A stretch of 64,000 nt of DNA from Krasilnikovia cinnamomea (GTDB lineage Bacteria; Actinomycetota; Actinomycetes; Mycobacteriales; Micromonosporaceae): NCBI RefSeq assembly GCF_004217545.1, contig NZ_SHKY01000001.1, forward strand, positions 4,030,001 through 4,094,000, given 5' to 3'. Positions within the stretch are counted from its first letter, which is position 1. Each line of letters opens with the position of its first letter. This document shows positions 53,586-63,005 of the stretch, in pieces. The translations under genes were made by a program, and so were the position numbers. The notes beneath the pieces are model-generated. The model saw only the letters and a program-made list of their open reading frames with translations, did not search any database and was not told where the DNA came from.

Positions 53586-54470
53586 GTGCACAGCCACCAC
53601 AACGGTCTCAAGACGGCCGCTCTGCTGGGTCTGCTCACCGCCATGATTCTCGCCGTCGGCTACTGGCTCGGCGGCAGCGCCGGGCTGGTCCTCGCGGTCG
53701 TCGTGTCGCTGGCGATGAACGCCGGCACCTACTTCTTCTCCGACAAGATCGCCCTGCGCTCGATGCGGGCCCGGCCGGTCACCGAGGCCGAGTTCCCCGC
53801 CCTGTACGAGATCGTCCGCGAGCTGGCGACCGAGGCACGCCAGCCGATGCCCCGCCTGTACGTGAGCCCGGCCATGCAGCCCAACGCGTTCGCGACCGGG
53901 CGCAACCCGCGCCACGCGGCGGTCGCGGTCACCGTGGGCATCACGCAGCTGCTGGACCGCCGGGAGCTGCGCGGCGTGATCGGCCACGAGTTGTCGCACG
54001 TCTACAACCGGGACATCCTCATCTCCAGCGTCGCGGCGGCGCTGGCGGGCATCGTCACGATGGTCGCGCAGCTGGCGTTCTTCCTGCCGCTCGGCGGCTC
54101 GGACGACGACGACGCCCCGAACCCGGCCGTGCTGCTGCTCATGCTGATCCTCGGCCCGCTGGCCGCCTCGATCATCCAGCTGGCGATCAGCCGGAACCGG
54201 GAGTTCCAGGCGGACGCGTCGGGCGCGGCGCTGACCCGTGACCCGCTCGCCCTGGCCAGCGCCCTGCAGAAGATCCAGTACGGCGCCCAGCGCCTGCCGC
54301 TGCCCGCCGACGGCCAGCTGGCCACCTCGGCCCACCTGATGATCGCCAACCCGCTGCGCGCGGGCGGCCTGGCGTCGCTGTTCTCGACGCACCCGCCGAT
54401 GGAGGAGCGCGTCCGCCGCCTGCACGAGCTGGCGGCCAGCTCCACCGGCCCCGTCCAGTACGTGCGCTGA
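53586..54470 (+). CDS. htpX: Membrane zinc metalloprotease HtpX
   Basis: 294 aa, M48B family. TM helices at about residues 8-25 and 30-48, then the protease domain with VIGHELSHVYNRD (HExxH zinc ligands, about 134-146), a hydrophobic hairpin (about 160-210) and the third ligand Glu in NREFQADASG. Degrades misfolded membrane proteins. The GTG at 53586 has GAAGGAG five bases upstream. Ends at a strong terminator. Confidence 0.94.
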   Translation: MHSHHNGLKTAALLGLLTAMILAVGYWLGGSAGLVLAVVVSLAMNAGTYFFSDKIALRSMRARPVTEAEFPALYEIVRELATEARQPMPRLYVSPAMQPNAFATGRNPRHAAVAVTVGITQLLDRRELRGVIGHELSHVYNRDILISSVAAALAGIVTMVAQLAFFLPLGGSDDDDAPNPAVLLLMLILGPLAASIIQLAISRNREFQADASGAALTRDPLALASALQKIQYGAQRLPLPADGQLATSAHLMIANPLRAGGLASLFSTHPPMEERVRRLHELAASSTGPVQYVR

Positions 54471-54484
54471 CAACCGGCTCCACC

Positions 54485-54517
54485 TCACCCCGTCGCCCAG
54501 CCCGGGCGGCGGGGTGA
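54485..54517 (+). terminator. Strong terminator after htpX
   Basis: A 14-bp stem (54485-54498 with 54504-54517; one T-G wobble) and 5-base loop AGCCC, 15 bases past the stop. The stem is nearly all G-C. Confidence 0.65.
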
Positions 54518-54616
54518 CGTCCGTGACAGCCCCTCGAATTCAGAGGCGGTCCCACCCCGCCGACGGTTAGCGTCGAAAGCTCGTTCGCTCGTTACCGATC
54601 TCCGGAGGTGGACCCC

Positions 54617-55885
54617 GTGACCGCGTTGCGTCAGTACCTTGGCGTGTGGCAACTGCCAGGCGGACGGGCTCTGCTGGTGATCGGCATCCTCGCCCGCCTC
54701 GGCATCGGCATGACCCCGCTGGCGCTGCTCCTGCTCGTCCAGCAGACCACCGGCCGCTACGCGGCCGCAGGCCTGGCGGGCGGCATGTACGCGCTCGCGG
54801 GCGCCGCGCTCAGCCCCGTCGCCGGTCGCCTCGCGGACCGCATCGGCCCGGCCCCGGTGCTGCTGGTCACGGCCGTGCTGCACCCGCTCGCGCTGGCCGC
54901 CCTGCTGATCGTGAGCCGGGGCGGTGAGTCCGCGCTGCCCCTGATCATCGTGGCGGCGGCCGCGGCCGGGGCGACGTACCCGCCGCTGACCGCCGCGGTC
55001 CGCCGGGCCTGGACCGACGCGACCGACGTCGCCAGCGGGCGGCACCACCTGCGCGGCGCCGCGATGGCCGCCGAGACGTCGCTGTTCGAGCTGGTGTTCG
55101 TCGTGGGCCCGATGCTGGTCGCCGGGTTCGTGGTGGCCACCCACGAGCCGTCGGCGGCGCTGGTCGCCTCCGCCGTGACCACGTTCGTGGGCACGCTGTG
55201 GATGGCCCGGCTGCCGATCATGCGGCAGGCCCGGCGGCACGCCGAGGACGACGCCGCCCGCGGCCTCGGCCCGCTGCGCATGCCCGGTTTCCCCGCGCTG
55301 CTGGTCTGCGTCGGCGCGCTCGGCACCGCGTTCGGCGCGGCCGGGGTGATCGTTCCCGCGTACGCCGGTCAGCACGGCGGCGGTGATGCCCTGGGCGGCG
55401 TGCTGCTGGGCGTCTGGGGCATCGGCTCGGCGATCGGCGGGCTCGCGTTCGGCACCCGCAAGCCCGCGATGGCGCTGCCCCGCCAGCTGGCCTGGCTGCT
55501 GGCCGCCGTGTCGGCGAGCTTCGTCGCGCTGGCGGTGATGCCGAACCCGATGGCGCTCGGCGTGGCCCTGGTGATCGGCGGAGCGACCATCGCCCCCGCG
55601 CTGACCGTGGAGACCAACCTGGTCGGGCGGCTCGCCCCGCCGTCGATGATGAACGAGGCGTACACCTGGGTGGTCACCGTCTCGGTCGCGGGCAGCGCGG
55701 CCGGTGGCGCGGTCTCCGGCGCGATCGTGGACCAGCCCGGCGGCCTGCCGTGGGCGTTCGTCTTCGCGGCCGGGGTGCTCGCGGTGTCCGCGCTGGTGGC
55801 GGCGCTGCCCGCCGGTTCGATGGCACGGGCCGACCGGCACGCGGCCGACCGGATCCGGCACGCCCTGGCCGCCGAGACCGCCTGA
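54617..55885 (+). CDS. MFS transporter
   Basis: 422 aa, 12 predicted TM helices. The loop 2-3 motif [13 protein letters not shown] matches the MFS signature. Start GTG at 54617 with GGAGG eight bases before it; a GTG at 54608 overlaps that Shine-Dalgarno. Resembles drug- or solute-efflux carriers of DHA-type, but the substrate cannot be read. It converges with the methyltransferase gene, only two bases between the stops. Confidence 0.85.
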   Translation: MTALRQYLGVWQLPGGRALLVIGILARLGIGMTPLALLLLVQQTTGRYAAAGLAGGMYALAGAALSPVAGRLADRIGPAPVLLVTAVLHPLALAALLIVSRGGESALPLIIVAAAAAGATYPPLTAAVRRAWTDATDVASGRHHLRGAAMAAETSLFELVFVVGPMLVAGFVVATHEPSAALVASAVTTFVGTLWMARLPIMRQARRHAEDDAARGLGPLRMPGFPALLVCVGALGTAFGAAGVIVPAYAGQHGGGDALGGVLLGVWGIGSAIGGLAFGTRKPAMALPRQLAWLLAAVSASFVALAVMPNPMALGVALVIGGATIAPALTVETNLVGRLAPPSMMNEAYTWVVTVSVAGSAAGGAVSGAIVDQPGGLPWAFVFAAGVLAVSALVAALPAGSMARADRHAADRIRHALAAETA

Positions 55886-55887
55886 GG

Positions 55888-56538
55888 TCAGGCCGTCTCG
55901 GCCGCCCGGGCCACCGTGAGCGCCTGGAAGCGGATCTCGCCGTCGGTCACGGTGTGGAAGTCGACGATCTCGAACGCCGCCGCGGCGGCCCGCAGAATCT
56001 GCTCGTCGGTGCGGAACGCGAAGAACCGCGTGGGCTCCTGGACGTCGTCCTCGGCGACACCCTGCGCGGCCTGCCCGCCGTACATTCCGAGGTAGCCCAG
56101 GCCGCCCGGCTCGAGCACGTCGCGGACGGCGCGCAACGCGGCGCCAAGATCCGCATTGGGTACGTGCAGCAGCGAGTTCATCGCATACACGGCGTCGAAC
56201 GCGGACGCCGGGAATCCCAGGTTCAGGAAGTCCCGGACGTACGCCTCCAGCCCCTTGGCCCGGCAGCGTTCCACCATGGCGGGCGCGAGGTCCACCACGA
56301 CCACCCGCAGGCCCCCCTCGTCGCGGAAGAAGAGTCCGTCCTCGCCCGTGCCCGCGCCGATCTCCAGCAGCGTCCGTGCCCCGATCGCCCGCAGCCGGTC
56401 GAGGAACGCCTCGCGCTCCGCCAGCTTCCAGTACTGCTTGTCCATGCCGTCCCGCAATTCCGCCCCCGCGTCGTACGACGAGCGCAGGCGGGCGGTCACC
56501 TCGTCGTACCCGGTCGGGTCACCGTCTCGCAGCCTCAT
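55888..56538 (-). CDS. Class I SAM-dependent methyltransferase
   Basis: 216 aa. LLEIGAGTGEDGLFF (motif I, about residues 57-71), VVVVDLAPAMVERC (motif II), FDAVYAMNSLLHVP (motif IV) and LEPGGLGYLG. AGGAG Shine-Dalgarno before the ATG. Small-molecule or lipid methyltransferase class; substrate unknown. Confidence 0.85.
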   Translation of the reverse strand: MRLRDGDPTGYDEVTARLRSSYDAGAELRDGMDKQYWKLAEREAFLDRLRAIGARTLLEIGAGTGEDGLFFRDEGGLRVVVVDLAPAMVERCRAKGLEAYVRDFLNLGFPASAFDAVYAMNSLLHVPNADLGAALRAVRDVLEPGGLGYLGMYGGQAAQGVAEDDVQEPTRFFAFRTDEQILRAAAAAFEIVDFHTVTDGEIRFQALTVARAAETA

Positions 56539-56612
56539 CGGTGTCTCCTGTTGTCAACAGAGCCCTCTTGGATAGCCTGGCGCGAACTGCGGGGCTTGTG
56601 AAGGAGCGTTGG

Positions 56613-57077
56613 ATGGCCAAGGAAGTCGCGCGTCGACCGGAACAGCGCGTCGACACCATGCGGGCGTCGGACGCCGACCGGCAGCAGATCGCCGACCGGC
56701 TGAAGGCGGCGCTGGACGAGGGGCGGCTCAGCCTGGCCGAGTACGACGACCGGGTCCGCGACGCGTACGCGGCCCGCACGTACGCGGATCTGCTGGAGCT
56801 GACCGCCGACCTGCCGCAGCCCGGGCTGAGCGCCACGGAGGTGAGCGCCCGCCGCGCCGCCGAGGCCCGCCGCGCGGCCCGGCAGATGCCGACCGCGCTG
56901 ATGGTGCTGTGGACGGTGTGGGGTGCACTGGCCGCCGTGAACGTGGCGGTGTGGCTGATCGTCGCCGTGACGGTCGGTTCCGGCGTCTACGTGTGGCCGG
57001 TCTGGCTGCTCGTGCCCGGTGCCGCACTGGCCGCCGTCACCGTCGGGGTGCAGGTGATCCGGCGCCGCCAGGACTGA
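56613..57077 (+). CDS. DUF1707 (SHOCT-like) membrane protein
   Basis: 154 aa. The DUF1707 motif MRASDADRQQIADRLKAAL...GRLSLAEYDDRV...YADLLELTADLP spans about residues 14-66. Two TM helices follow (about 90-112 and 118-142). AAGGAG precedes the ATG. Role unknown; the family is often paired with membrane or sporulation genes in actinomycetes. The ATG at 56613 excludes a longer upstream frame without coding signal. Confidence 0.85.
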   Translation: MAKEVARRPEQRVDTMRASDADRQQIADRLKAALDEGRLSLAEYDDRVRDAYAARTYADLLELTADLPQPGLSATEVSARRAAEARRAARQMPTALMVLWTVWGALAAVNVAVWLIVAVTVGSGVYVWPVWLLVPGAALAAVTVGVQVIRRRQD

Positions 57078-57143
57078 GCCGCCCCTGCGTCCGGTGCGGG
57101 AAATGGCGTGCGCCCGCTGGCGCCCGCCGACCAGGATGGGCGC

Positions 57144-57986
57144 ATGACGTGGCACAACACCGACAGCGTGGCGGAGTTCGCGGCGGCGGCGGGCGACTAC
57201 CTGCGGTCCCGGCCGGTCGAGCACAGCGTCCCCCTCACCCTGGTGCGCTCGCTGGAGCTCAACGGCCCGCATACGTACGGGCCCGACGACCCGATCTTCG
57301 GCTGGTGGCGGGGCACCGACGGCGCGGTGTCCGGGGCCTATCTGCAGACCCCGCCGTACCCGCTGCTGTTGACCGCGATGCCCGCGCCGGCCGTCCCCGC
57401 CCTGGCCGAGATGCTCGCCGGGCGTGCGCTCTCCGGCGTGAACGCCCGCGCGGCCGACGCGGAGGTCTTCGTGGGGGAATGGCAGCGCCGCACCGGAGCC
57501 ACGGGCACGCCGCGGGTACGGACCAGACTGTTCCGGCTCGGCACGCTGACCCCGCCGGACCCGCACCCGCCCGGACGGGCCCGGGTGGCCGGCCCGGGCG
57601 ACCGCGACCTGCTGGTGCGCTGGATCGAGGCCTTCCACGACGAGGTGGGCGAGTCCGTCCGCGACAGCGGCTCCGTCGTCGACGACAAGCTCGCGTACGG
57701 TGGCCTGACCCTGTGGGAGATCGACGGCGAGCCGGTGTCCATGGCGGGCACGACCCGCCCGGAGGCCGGCATGGTGCGGGTGCTGGCGGTGTACACCCCG
57801 CGCGAGCGGCGCGGCCGCGGCTACGCCGGTGCGGTGGTCTCCGTGGTGAGCCGCGCGGCGGCCGACGCCGGCGCGACGGACGTGGTGCTCTTCACCGATC
57901 TGGCCAACCCCACGAGCAACGCCCTGTACCAGCGGCTGGGCTACCGGCCGGTGGAGGATCGCGTCGTGATGGAATTCGCGGCATGA
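57144..57986 (+). CDS. GNAT-family N-acetyltransferase
   Basis: 280 aa. C-terminal GNAT domain (about 150-280) with VRVLAVYTPRERRGRGYAGAVV (acetyl-CoA pyrophosphate loop, outlined) and NALYQRLGYRPVED. The N-terminal 130 residues are an additional domain of the same family or unknown. ATG at 57144 with CAGGAT six bases before it. Overlaps the MOSC gene by four bases. Acceptor substrate unknown. Confidence 0.85.
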   Translation: MTWHNTDSVAEFAAAAGDYLRSRPVEHSVPLTLVRSLELNGPHTYGPDDPIFGWWRGTDGAVSGAYLQTPPYPLLLTAMPAPAVPALAEMLAGRALSGVNARAADAEVFVGEWQRRTGATGTPRVRTRLFRLGTLTPPDPHPPGRARVAGPGDRDLLVRWIEAFHDEVGESVRDSGSVVDDKLAYGGLTLWEIDGEPVSMAGTTRPEAGMVRVLAVYTPRERRGRGYAGAVVSVVSRAAADAGATDVVLFTDLANPTSNALYQRLGYRPVEDRVVMEFAA

Positions 57987-58642
57987 GCGTCGGCAGAGTC
58001 ATCTCGGTCAATCTGGCGGTGCCCGAGCCGGGCCCGAAGGGCGCCGGAACCACCGGCATCAACAAGGTGCCGGTCGAGCACCCCGTCGCCGTGCGCGCGC
58101 CCGGCCCCAAGACGACCGGCCTGCACAGCGGCCTGGTCGGCGACCAGATCTTCGACATCAAACACCACGGCGGCGACGACCAGGCCGTGTACGCGTACGC
58201 CCGCGAGGACTACGACTGGTGGGAGCGGGAGCTGGGCCGCAGCCTGCCCGGCGGGCTCTTCGGCGAGAACCTGACCACGGCCGGGGTGGACGTCAACGGC
58301 GCGCTGGTCGGCGAGACCTGGCGGATCGGAGAGCAGTTGCTGCTGCGCACCACGTTCGGCCGGATCCCCTGCATGACGTTCCAGGCCAAGATGAGCGAGC
58401 CGCACTGGGTGAAGCGGTTCGCCGCGGAGAACCGGCCCGGCGCCTACCTCAGCGTGGTGCACCCCGGCGACGTCCGGGCCGGCGACCGGGTGGAGGTCGT
58501 GGACCGTCCCGCCAACGGGGTCAGCATCGCCGACGCGTTCCGCATCTGGATGCACGATCCGGGGGAACTGCCGCGCCTGCTGGAGACGGAGGGAATCGGC
58601 GACGGTCTGCGGGCGGACATACGTAAACGGCTACGGCTCTGA
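57983..58642 (+). CDS. MOSC-domain protein (YiiM-like)
   Basis: 219 aa. MOSC fold with KHHGGDDQAVYAYAREDYDWW, LFGENLTTAG and the conserved Cys in GRIPCMTFQAKM, which would bind a molybdenum-cofactor-derived sulfur or persulfide. YiiM-type members confer resistance to N-hydroxylated base analogues. Co-translated with the GNAT gene (ATGA). Ends at a hairpin terminator. Confidence 0.9.
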   Translation: MSVGRVISVNLAVPEPGPKGAGTTGINKVPVEHPVAVRAPGPKTTGLHSGLVGDQIFDIKHHGGDDQAVYAYAREDYDWWERELGRSLPGGLFGENLTTAGVDVNGALVGETWRIGEQLLLRTTFGRIPCMTFQAKMSEPHWVKRFAAENRPGAYLSVVHPGDVRAGDRVEVVDRPANGVSIADAFRIWMHDPGELPRLLETEGIGDGLRADIRKRLRL

Positions 58643-58649
58643 GCCGTTT
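58625..58649 (+). terminator. Hairpin with T-run after the MOSC gene
   Basis: AAACGGCT pairs with AGCCGTTT (8-bp stem, 9-base loop), overlapping the stop codon and ending in TTT then CTC. Confidence 0.5.
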
Positions 58650-58834
58650 CTCATCCAGCCCAGACCGTTTCCGGACCGTTCTGTCGACTCCCTTCGATAT
58701 CGGCAAATGGTGCGGCGCCGAGCGCCGATTCGTCAAGATTGGCGATTCGGTGACGCTTCTGGCGGATAATTTCGCGATTGGTCTTGACGGCGCAGCCTGG
58801 GCGGATTGTGCTTGAGGTGCGAGGTGGTGATCCC

Positions 58835-59143
58835 ATGAAGATCGTCCTCGAACGCTCGGGTGGATTCGCGGCCGTTCCGGCGTTGTCCGGCGACGTGGTG
58901 GTGGAGACCGACGAACTGTCCCGGGAAATGGCATCGGAACTGGAGCGGTTGGTGGACACCGTCCGCCGCGCGCGCCGGGTCCCCCAAACGCCCCCCGCTG
59001 CCGGCGCCGCCGACGGGCGAACGTATCGCCTCATTATCGGCGGCCGGCGCGGGACCGATGTCCTGGCGTTCACCGATCTGACTCTCGACCCGGCCCTCGA
59101 CGCTCTCGTCAAACGGCTGGAGGCGATTGCCCGAGGACGGTAA
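58835..59143 (+). CDS. Emfourin-like inhibitor of M4 protease
   Basis: 102 aa. Start ATG at 58835 with GAGGTGG upstream; no signal peptide. The N-terminal strand RSGGFAAVP (about 7-15), a mid LSREMASELERLVDTVRRA and RTYRLIIGGRR match emfourin, the inhibitor encoded beside protealysin in Serratia, by memory of the family. It lies 29 bases before a protealysin-like gene, the expected operon order, and would keep the peptidase inactive in the cytoplasm. Confidence 0.82.
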   Translation: MKIVLERSGGFAAVPALSGDVVVETDELSREMASELERLVDTVRRARRVPQTPPAAGAADGRTYRLIIGGRRGTDVLAFTDLTLDPALDALVKRLEAIARGR

Positions 59144-59172
59144 CCCGATCCCCATCCCCGCCAGGAGTCACC

Positions 59173-60210
59173 ATGATGCGAAACCGCGTTCAATGCATCG
59201 TTCCCCCGCACGTTCTGGAGGCCATCGAGGCCAACGGAACCCCGGAACAGCGGGCCTGGGCGGCCGCCACGTTGAGCGTCGACGCGACGGTCCGGGCCGA
59301 CCGGGCGGAGGCCCCCACCGCACCCCCGCACCCGGCGGCGGACCTCACCGCGCATCGCCGGGTCTACGACGCCGGGAACACCACCTCGCTGCCCGGCACG
59401 CTGGTCCGCGGCGAGGGCGATCCCGCCAGCGCGGACGTCAGCGTGAACGAGGTGTACGACGGTTTCAGCACGACGCTCGACCTCTACAACCAGGTGTACT
59501 CGCGCAACTCCATCGACGATGCCGGCCTCGACCTGATCGGCACCGTCCATTACTCGACCGACTTCAACAACGCGATGTGGGACGGCGGGCAGGCGATTTT
59601 CGGCGACGGCGACGGCGACATATTCAACCGGTTCACCATCGCCGTCGACGTCATCGGTCATGAGTTGACCCACGGCGTCACGCAGTACACGGCCGCGCTC
59701 GCGTACCGGAATCAGTCGGGTGCCCTCAACGAGTCCATGTCGGATGTGTTCGGCTCGCTGGTCAAGCAGTATCACGCGTTCCCCCGGCAGACCGCCGAGC
59801 AGGCCGACTGGCTGATCGGGGCCGGACTGTGGGCGCCGCGCATCCGGGGGGCGGCACTGCGCTCGATGAAGGCACCGGGAACGGCGTACGAGGACCCGCT
59901 GGTGGGCAAGGATCCGCAACCGGCGACGATGGACGGCTATGTGACCACGCGACAGGACAACGGCGGCGTCCACATCAATTCCGGAATCCCCAACCATGCG
60001 TTCTACCTGGCGGCGCTGAACTTCGGCGGGTACGCCTGGGAGAAGGCCGGCCGGGTCTGGTATAGCGCGCTCACCGACCGGTCGTTGTCCAGCAACGCCG
60101 GTTTTCTGGATTTCGCCCGGCTGACCGTCCAGAAGGCGGAGGCCCTGTTCGGCTCCGGCGGGCGCCAGCGGATTCACGACGCCTGGGCCCGGGTGGGCAT
60201 CAGCACCTGA
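59173..60210 (+). CDS. Protealysin-like M4 metallopeptidase
   Basis: 345 aa. No signal peptide; a short N-terminal propeptide with CIVPPHVLEAI (the PPHxL motif of protealysin-type precursors), then the catalytic domain. Zinc site HELTHGVTQY (about 165), NESMSDVFG (third ligand Glu) and DNGGVHINSGI (catalytic His) are intact. AGGAG five bases upstream of the ATG. Typical thermolysin-type neutral protease, but cytosolic in its precursor form and associated with an inhibitor gene. Protealysin-like enzymes in bacteria act on cytoplasmic or host cytoskeletal targets; here the target is unknown. Confidence 0.92.
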   Translation: MMRNRVQCIVPPHVLEAIEANGTPEQRAWAAATLSVDATVRADRAEAPTAPPHPAADLTAHRRVYDAGNTTSLPGTLVRGEGDPASADVSVNEVYDGFSTTLDLYNQVYSRNSIDDAGLDLIGTVHYSTDFNNAMWDGGQAIFGDGDGDIFNRFTIAVDVIGHELTHGVTQYTAALAYRNQSGALNESMSDVFGSLVKQYHAFPRQTAEQADWLIGAGLWAPRIRGAALRSMKAPGTAYEDPLVGKDPQPATMDGYVTTRQDNGGVHINSGIPNHAFYLAALNFGGYAWEKAGRVWYSALTDRSLSSNAGFLDFARLTVQKAEALFGSGGRQRIHDAWARVGIST

Positions 60211-60239
60211 CGCCGGCGCACAGGACGGATCGGCTGAAA

Positions 60240-60296
60240 CAGAGGATGTCCCCTGGTTTCCCTGCTCATTGGGTCTTGGGGGACTGGTGTCCTCTG
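60240..60296. terminator. Imperfect hairpin after the M4 gene
   Basis: CAGAGGA...TCCCC pairs with GGGGA...TCCTCTG, an interrupted stem between the M4 gene and the convergent Imm45-like gene. Confidence 0.35.
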
Positions 60297-60331
60297 CCTT
60301 ACGGCGTCCTCGCCGGTGAGCGACTGTCACG

Positions 60332-60724
60332 CTACCCGTGGTCGCGGTCCCCGGGGTCGTCAATGGCCAGATAGTTCTCGGCCACGAGAACGCCCTCCGG
60401 CCCGCGCTCGTAGATCCAGGCGTTCCAGTTCGCCACCAGCCATGCGCGGTCAACGGCCCGTATCCCATCGCGGAGTAGCAGGGCCTCTGCCGGCAGTCGC
60501 ACGAGTGTGATCCCGGCCTTGTACCCAGTCGCCACGAGCAACGAGAAGCCGCTCGGCGACTCGAGATCCTCGATCAGCAGGAAGTCCACGACGGACTCGT
60601 ACGGGTAATCGGCCGGACAGCGCAGAACGGTGCCGCGGCTGAGATACTCGGCGCGGTACCCGGTCAGCTCCGTCCACGCCGCCGCGCTGACCCTTGGCGT
60701 GGCAACCTTGCCTTGGTGTTTCAC
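60332..60724 (-). CDS. Imm45-like immunity protein (orphan)
   Basis: About 130 aa from the GTG at 60724 (AAGGA upstream). The frame is open to 60973 but that part lacks coding character, and a TATTGT -10-like motif lies near 60770. The core GYRAEYLSRGTVLRCPADYPYESVVDFLL, with GYKAGITLVRLP and WLVANWNAWIYE, resembles the Imm45 family of polymorphic-toxin immunity proteins, by memory. No toxin gene adjoins it, so it may protect against toxins of relatives or its partner may lie elsewhere. The start remains uncertain. Confidence 0.6.
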   Translation of the reverse strand: MKHQGKVATPRVSAAAWTELTGYRAEYLSRGTVLRCPADYPYESVVDFLLIEDLESPSGFSLLVATGYKAGITLVRLPAEALLLRDGIRAVDRAWLVANWNAWIYERGPEGVLVAENYLAIDDPGDRDHG

Positions 60725-60941
60725 GGTCCCGTCCTTCTCCGGCACACCCGCGCCTATTTGCGGCCCCGCACAATAGCAAAGGCGCCGCGCGTCGACCGAG
60801 GCCGAGATGAGCCGTGCGGTTTCCTTCACGCCGAAGTCGAGAGTGATCCGGTCGTTGGCCGGATCAGCAGGTCGCAGTCGGGCACGGTCGCGGGGGCGAA
60901 CCAACCACCTGCTGTCGTCGATGGCGCCGCGGAGTCCTCGG

Positions 60942-63005
60942 TCACGCGAGATCCAGCCGCGCGCGGTCCTCACCGTGGACAGCCGTCAGCGTCGCCGGCC
61001 GTCCGCGGACCCACAGCCGCTTGACGTGCACGCCGTCCCAGCCCTGGGGCATCGTCACCGGTCGGCCGCACCAGCCGGCGGGATCCCCCTCGCGCAGGGT
61101 CATCCCGGTGAGCCCGTACAGGCAACCGGTCAGAAAGCCGCCGATGTTGGCGATGAACGGCCCGGCGCGTGGCTTGTCCGGGTAGACCGAGGGGCTGTAC
61201 TCGGTGACGACGGAGTGCGGCTGCTGCACGAACTCGGCGAAGCCGCGCTCGTACAGCTCGAGCGCCCGGTCCCGCTCCCCGAGTCGCGCCGCATACACAC
61301 CGGCCAGGGCCGAGAGCATGGGTGAGCCCAGATATCCGTCGACGTTGCCGACGGCCGCGGACAAGGTGCGCCGTTCCGTCTCCGGGTCGACCGGATAGCC
61401 GGCGGGGAAGAGCCCGGCGGCGGCCTCCGGGGTGTCGCCCATCCGCTCGTCCGGCCGGTAGTCGTCGTGGTTGACGATCGCGCCGTCGGAGTTCCGGGGC
61501 AGCACGAGGCCGTCGGCGATGCGGGTCCACACGTCGTTCGCACGGAAGCCGAGCGCAGCGGCGAGAGCTGCCGCCTCGCGCAGCGCCATCGCCGCCGACA
61601 TGTTGACGAAGGCGTTGTTGTCCACCGGCGCCCCGGTCTCGGCGACCCCCTGCACCCGCTGGATCTCGTAGCCCCGCCCGGTGCGCCGCACGCGGCTGGC
61701 CACCCACCGGGCGACCTCGGCCAGCACCGGCCAGGCCGCCCCGCGAGCGAACTCGTCGTCCCCGGTGGCGTGCACGTACTGGGCAAAGGCCAACGCCACG
61801 TCCGCGCTGACGTGGTGCTCCGTGCCCGGGGCCTCCCCGCCCATCGGGGTGGCCTCCTGGCCGGTGCGGGGGCCGCTCTCCCACGGGAACTGCGCCCCGG
61901 CGTATCCCTGCGCCTCGGCGTTGGAACGCGCGCCACCCAGGCGGGAACGGCGGTAGCCCAGCAGCCCCCGCGCCGCGTCCGGTTGGCTGAGCAGCAAGGC
62001 CGGCACCGCGAAGGTCTCGATGTCCCACATCACGTGGCCGCGGTAGTAGTGGTAGTCCGGCCAGTAGGCCATGCCGAACGGTGAGGTGTGGCTCGGCGAG
62101 GCGCGGTGCACGGAGGTGTGCAGGTAGAAGAACGCTGCGTCGGTCAGCGCCTGCCACCGGCTCGGCGCGCCGGTCAGCTCGATGCGGCCGCGCCACAGCT
62201 GCGCCCATCTCTCGGAGTGCTCGGCGAGCAGCGCGTCGAAGCCGCGCTGCCGCGCGTCGTCGAGCATCCGGACGGCGTGCAGGTGCGGCTCCCAGTGGAA
62301 GGCGTCGGTCACCACGCTGGAGAGCTGGCGCAGCCGGTACGCCCGCCCGGGCTGCGCGGTGACCCGGTAGGCGGTCGCCGTGTTGCCCGTGACGGTGTGC
62401 CGGAACTCCGGGGTGCAGCCCTCGGCGCCGGCGAGCTCGGTCGCCCAGGCGATGGCGCAGGAGGACATCTCGCCCGGCCCGCGCCAGCCCAGCACGCCGT
62501 CCGCGGAGCCGTACCGGCCGCCCGAGCCCAGCTCGGCCAGGAACGGGATGCCCAGCGGCCCGCTGGCGTCCACGCCGGCGGTCAGCTCGAGCTCGCAACC
62601 GGCGTCGACCCGGACGGTCACCTCCTGCATGGCGATCGTCGGGAACACCTTGTTGCAGACCGTGAGGATGTCGACGTTGGCGCGCACGCCCCCCGTGGCG
62701 AAGGTCAGCGCGGTGCGCACCTCGCCGCGGGTGAAGTCGTACCGCTGCTCGCGCAGGAGCGCCCCCGCCGGGGCCGACGAGATCGGGGTCCCGTCGACCA
62801 CCACGTCGCCGGCCAGCGGGTAAGGGACGGGCAGCATCGACTCCACCTCCTCACGGGGGTCCGGGCCGACGAAGCCGTTGACCGTGGCCACGCCGCGCAG
62901 CGGTGCCGCCTCGAACCGCAGCCCGATCAGCCCGTTGGACACGTAGACCGGCACGTGGTCGAAGCGCCATTCGCGCACCGGGTCGGGGTTGATCGGTTCG
63001 CTCAT
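60942..63005 (-). CDS. Glycoside hydrolase family 65 (ATHL1-like alpha-glucosidase)
   Basis: 687 aa. N-terminal beta-sandwich (about 1-250), then the (alpha/alpha)6 barrel with YRGHVMWDIETFAVP, FPWESGPRTGQEATP, EHHVSADVALAFAQY and GVAETGAPVDNNAFVNM. These resemble GH65 hydrolases of the PGGHG/ATHL1 (protein-glucosylgalactosylhydroxylysine glucosidase) type more than phosphorylases. Acts on alpha-1,2 or alpha-1,3-linked glucose, most likely in cytoplasm. ATG overlaps the GH31 gene's stop by four bases (TCAT). Confidence 0.85.
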   Translation of the reverse strand: MSEPINPDPVREWRFDHVPVYVSNGLIGLRFEAAPLRGVATVNGFVGPDPREEVESMLPVPYPLAGDVVVDGTPISSAPAGALLREQRYDFTRGEVRTALTFATGGVRANVDILTVCNKVFPTIAMQEVTVRVDAGCELELTAGVDASGPLGIPFLAELGSGGRYGSADGVLGWRGPGEMSSCAIAWATELAGAEGCTPEFRHTVTGNTATAYRVTAQPGRAYRLRQLSSVVTDAFHWEPHLHAVRMLDDARQRGFDALLAEHSERWAQLWRGRIELTGAPSRWQALTDAAFFYLHTSVHRASPSHTSPFGMAYWPDYHYYRGHVMWDIETFAVPALLLSQPDAARGLLGYRRSRLGGARSNAEAQGYAGAQFPWESGPRTGQEATPMGGEAPGTEHHVSADVALAFAQYVHATGDDEFARGAAWPVLAEVARWVASRVRRTGRGYEIQRVQGVAETGAPVDNNAFVNMSAAMALREAAALAAALGFRANDVWTRIADGLVLPRNSDGAIVNHDDYRPDERMGDTPEAAAGLFPAGYPVDPETERRTLSAAVGNVDGYLGSPMLSALAGVYAARLGERDRALELYERGFAEFVQQPHSVVTEYSPSVYPDKPRAGPFIANIGGFLTGCLYGLTGMTLREGDPAGWCGRPVTMPQGWDGVHVKRLWVRGRPATLTAVHGEDRARLDLA

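Noticed and set aside
60725..60973. N-terminal extension of the Imm45-like protein
   Set aside because: Open but without family similarity; a -10-like motif near 60770 suggests transcription begins inside it. Kept only as an alternative start.
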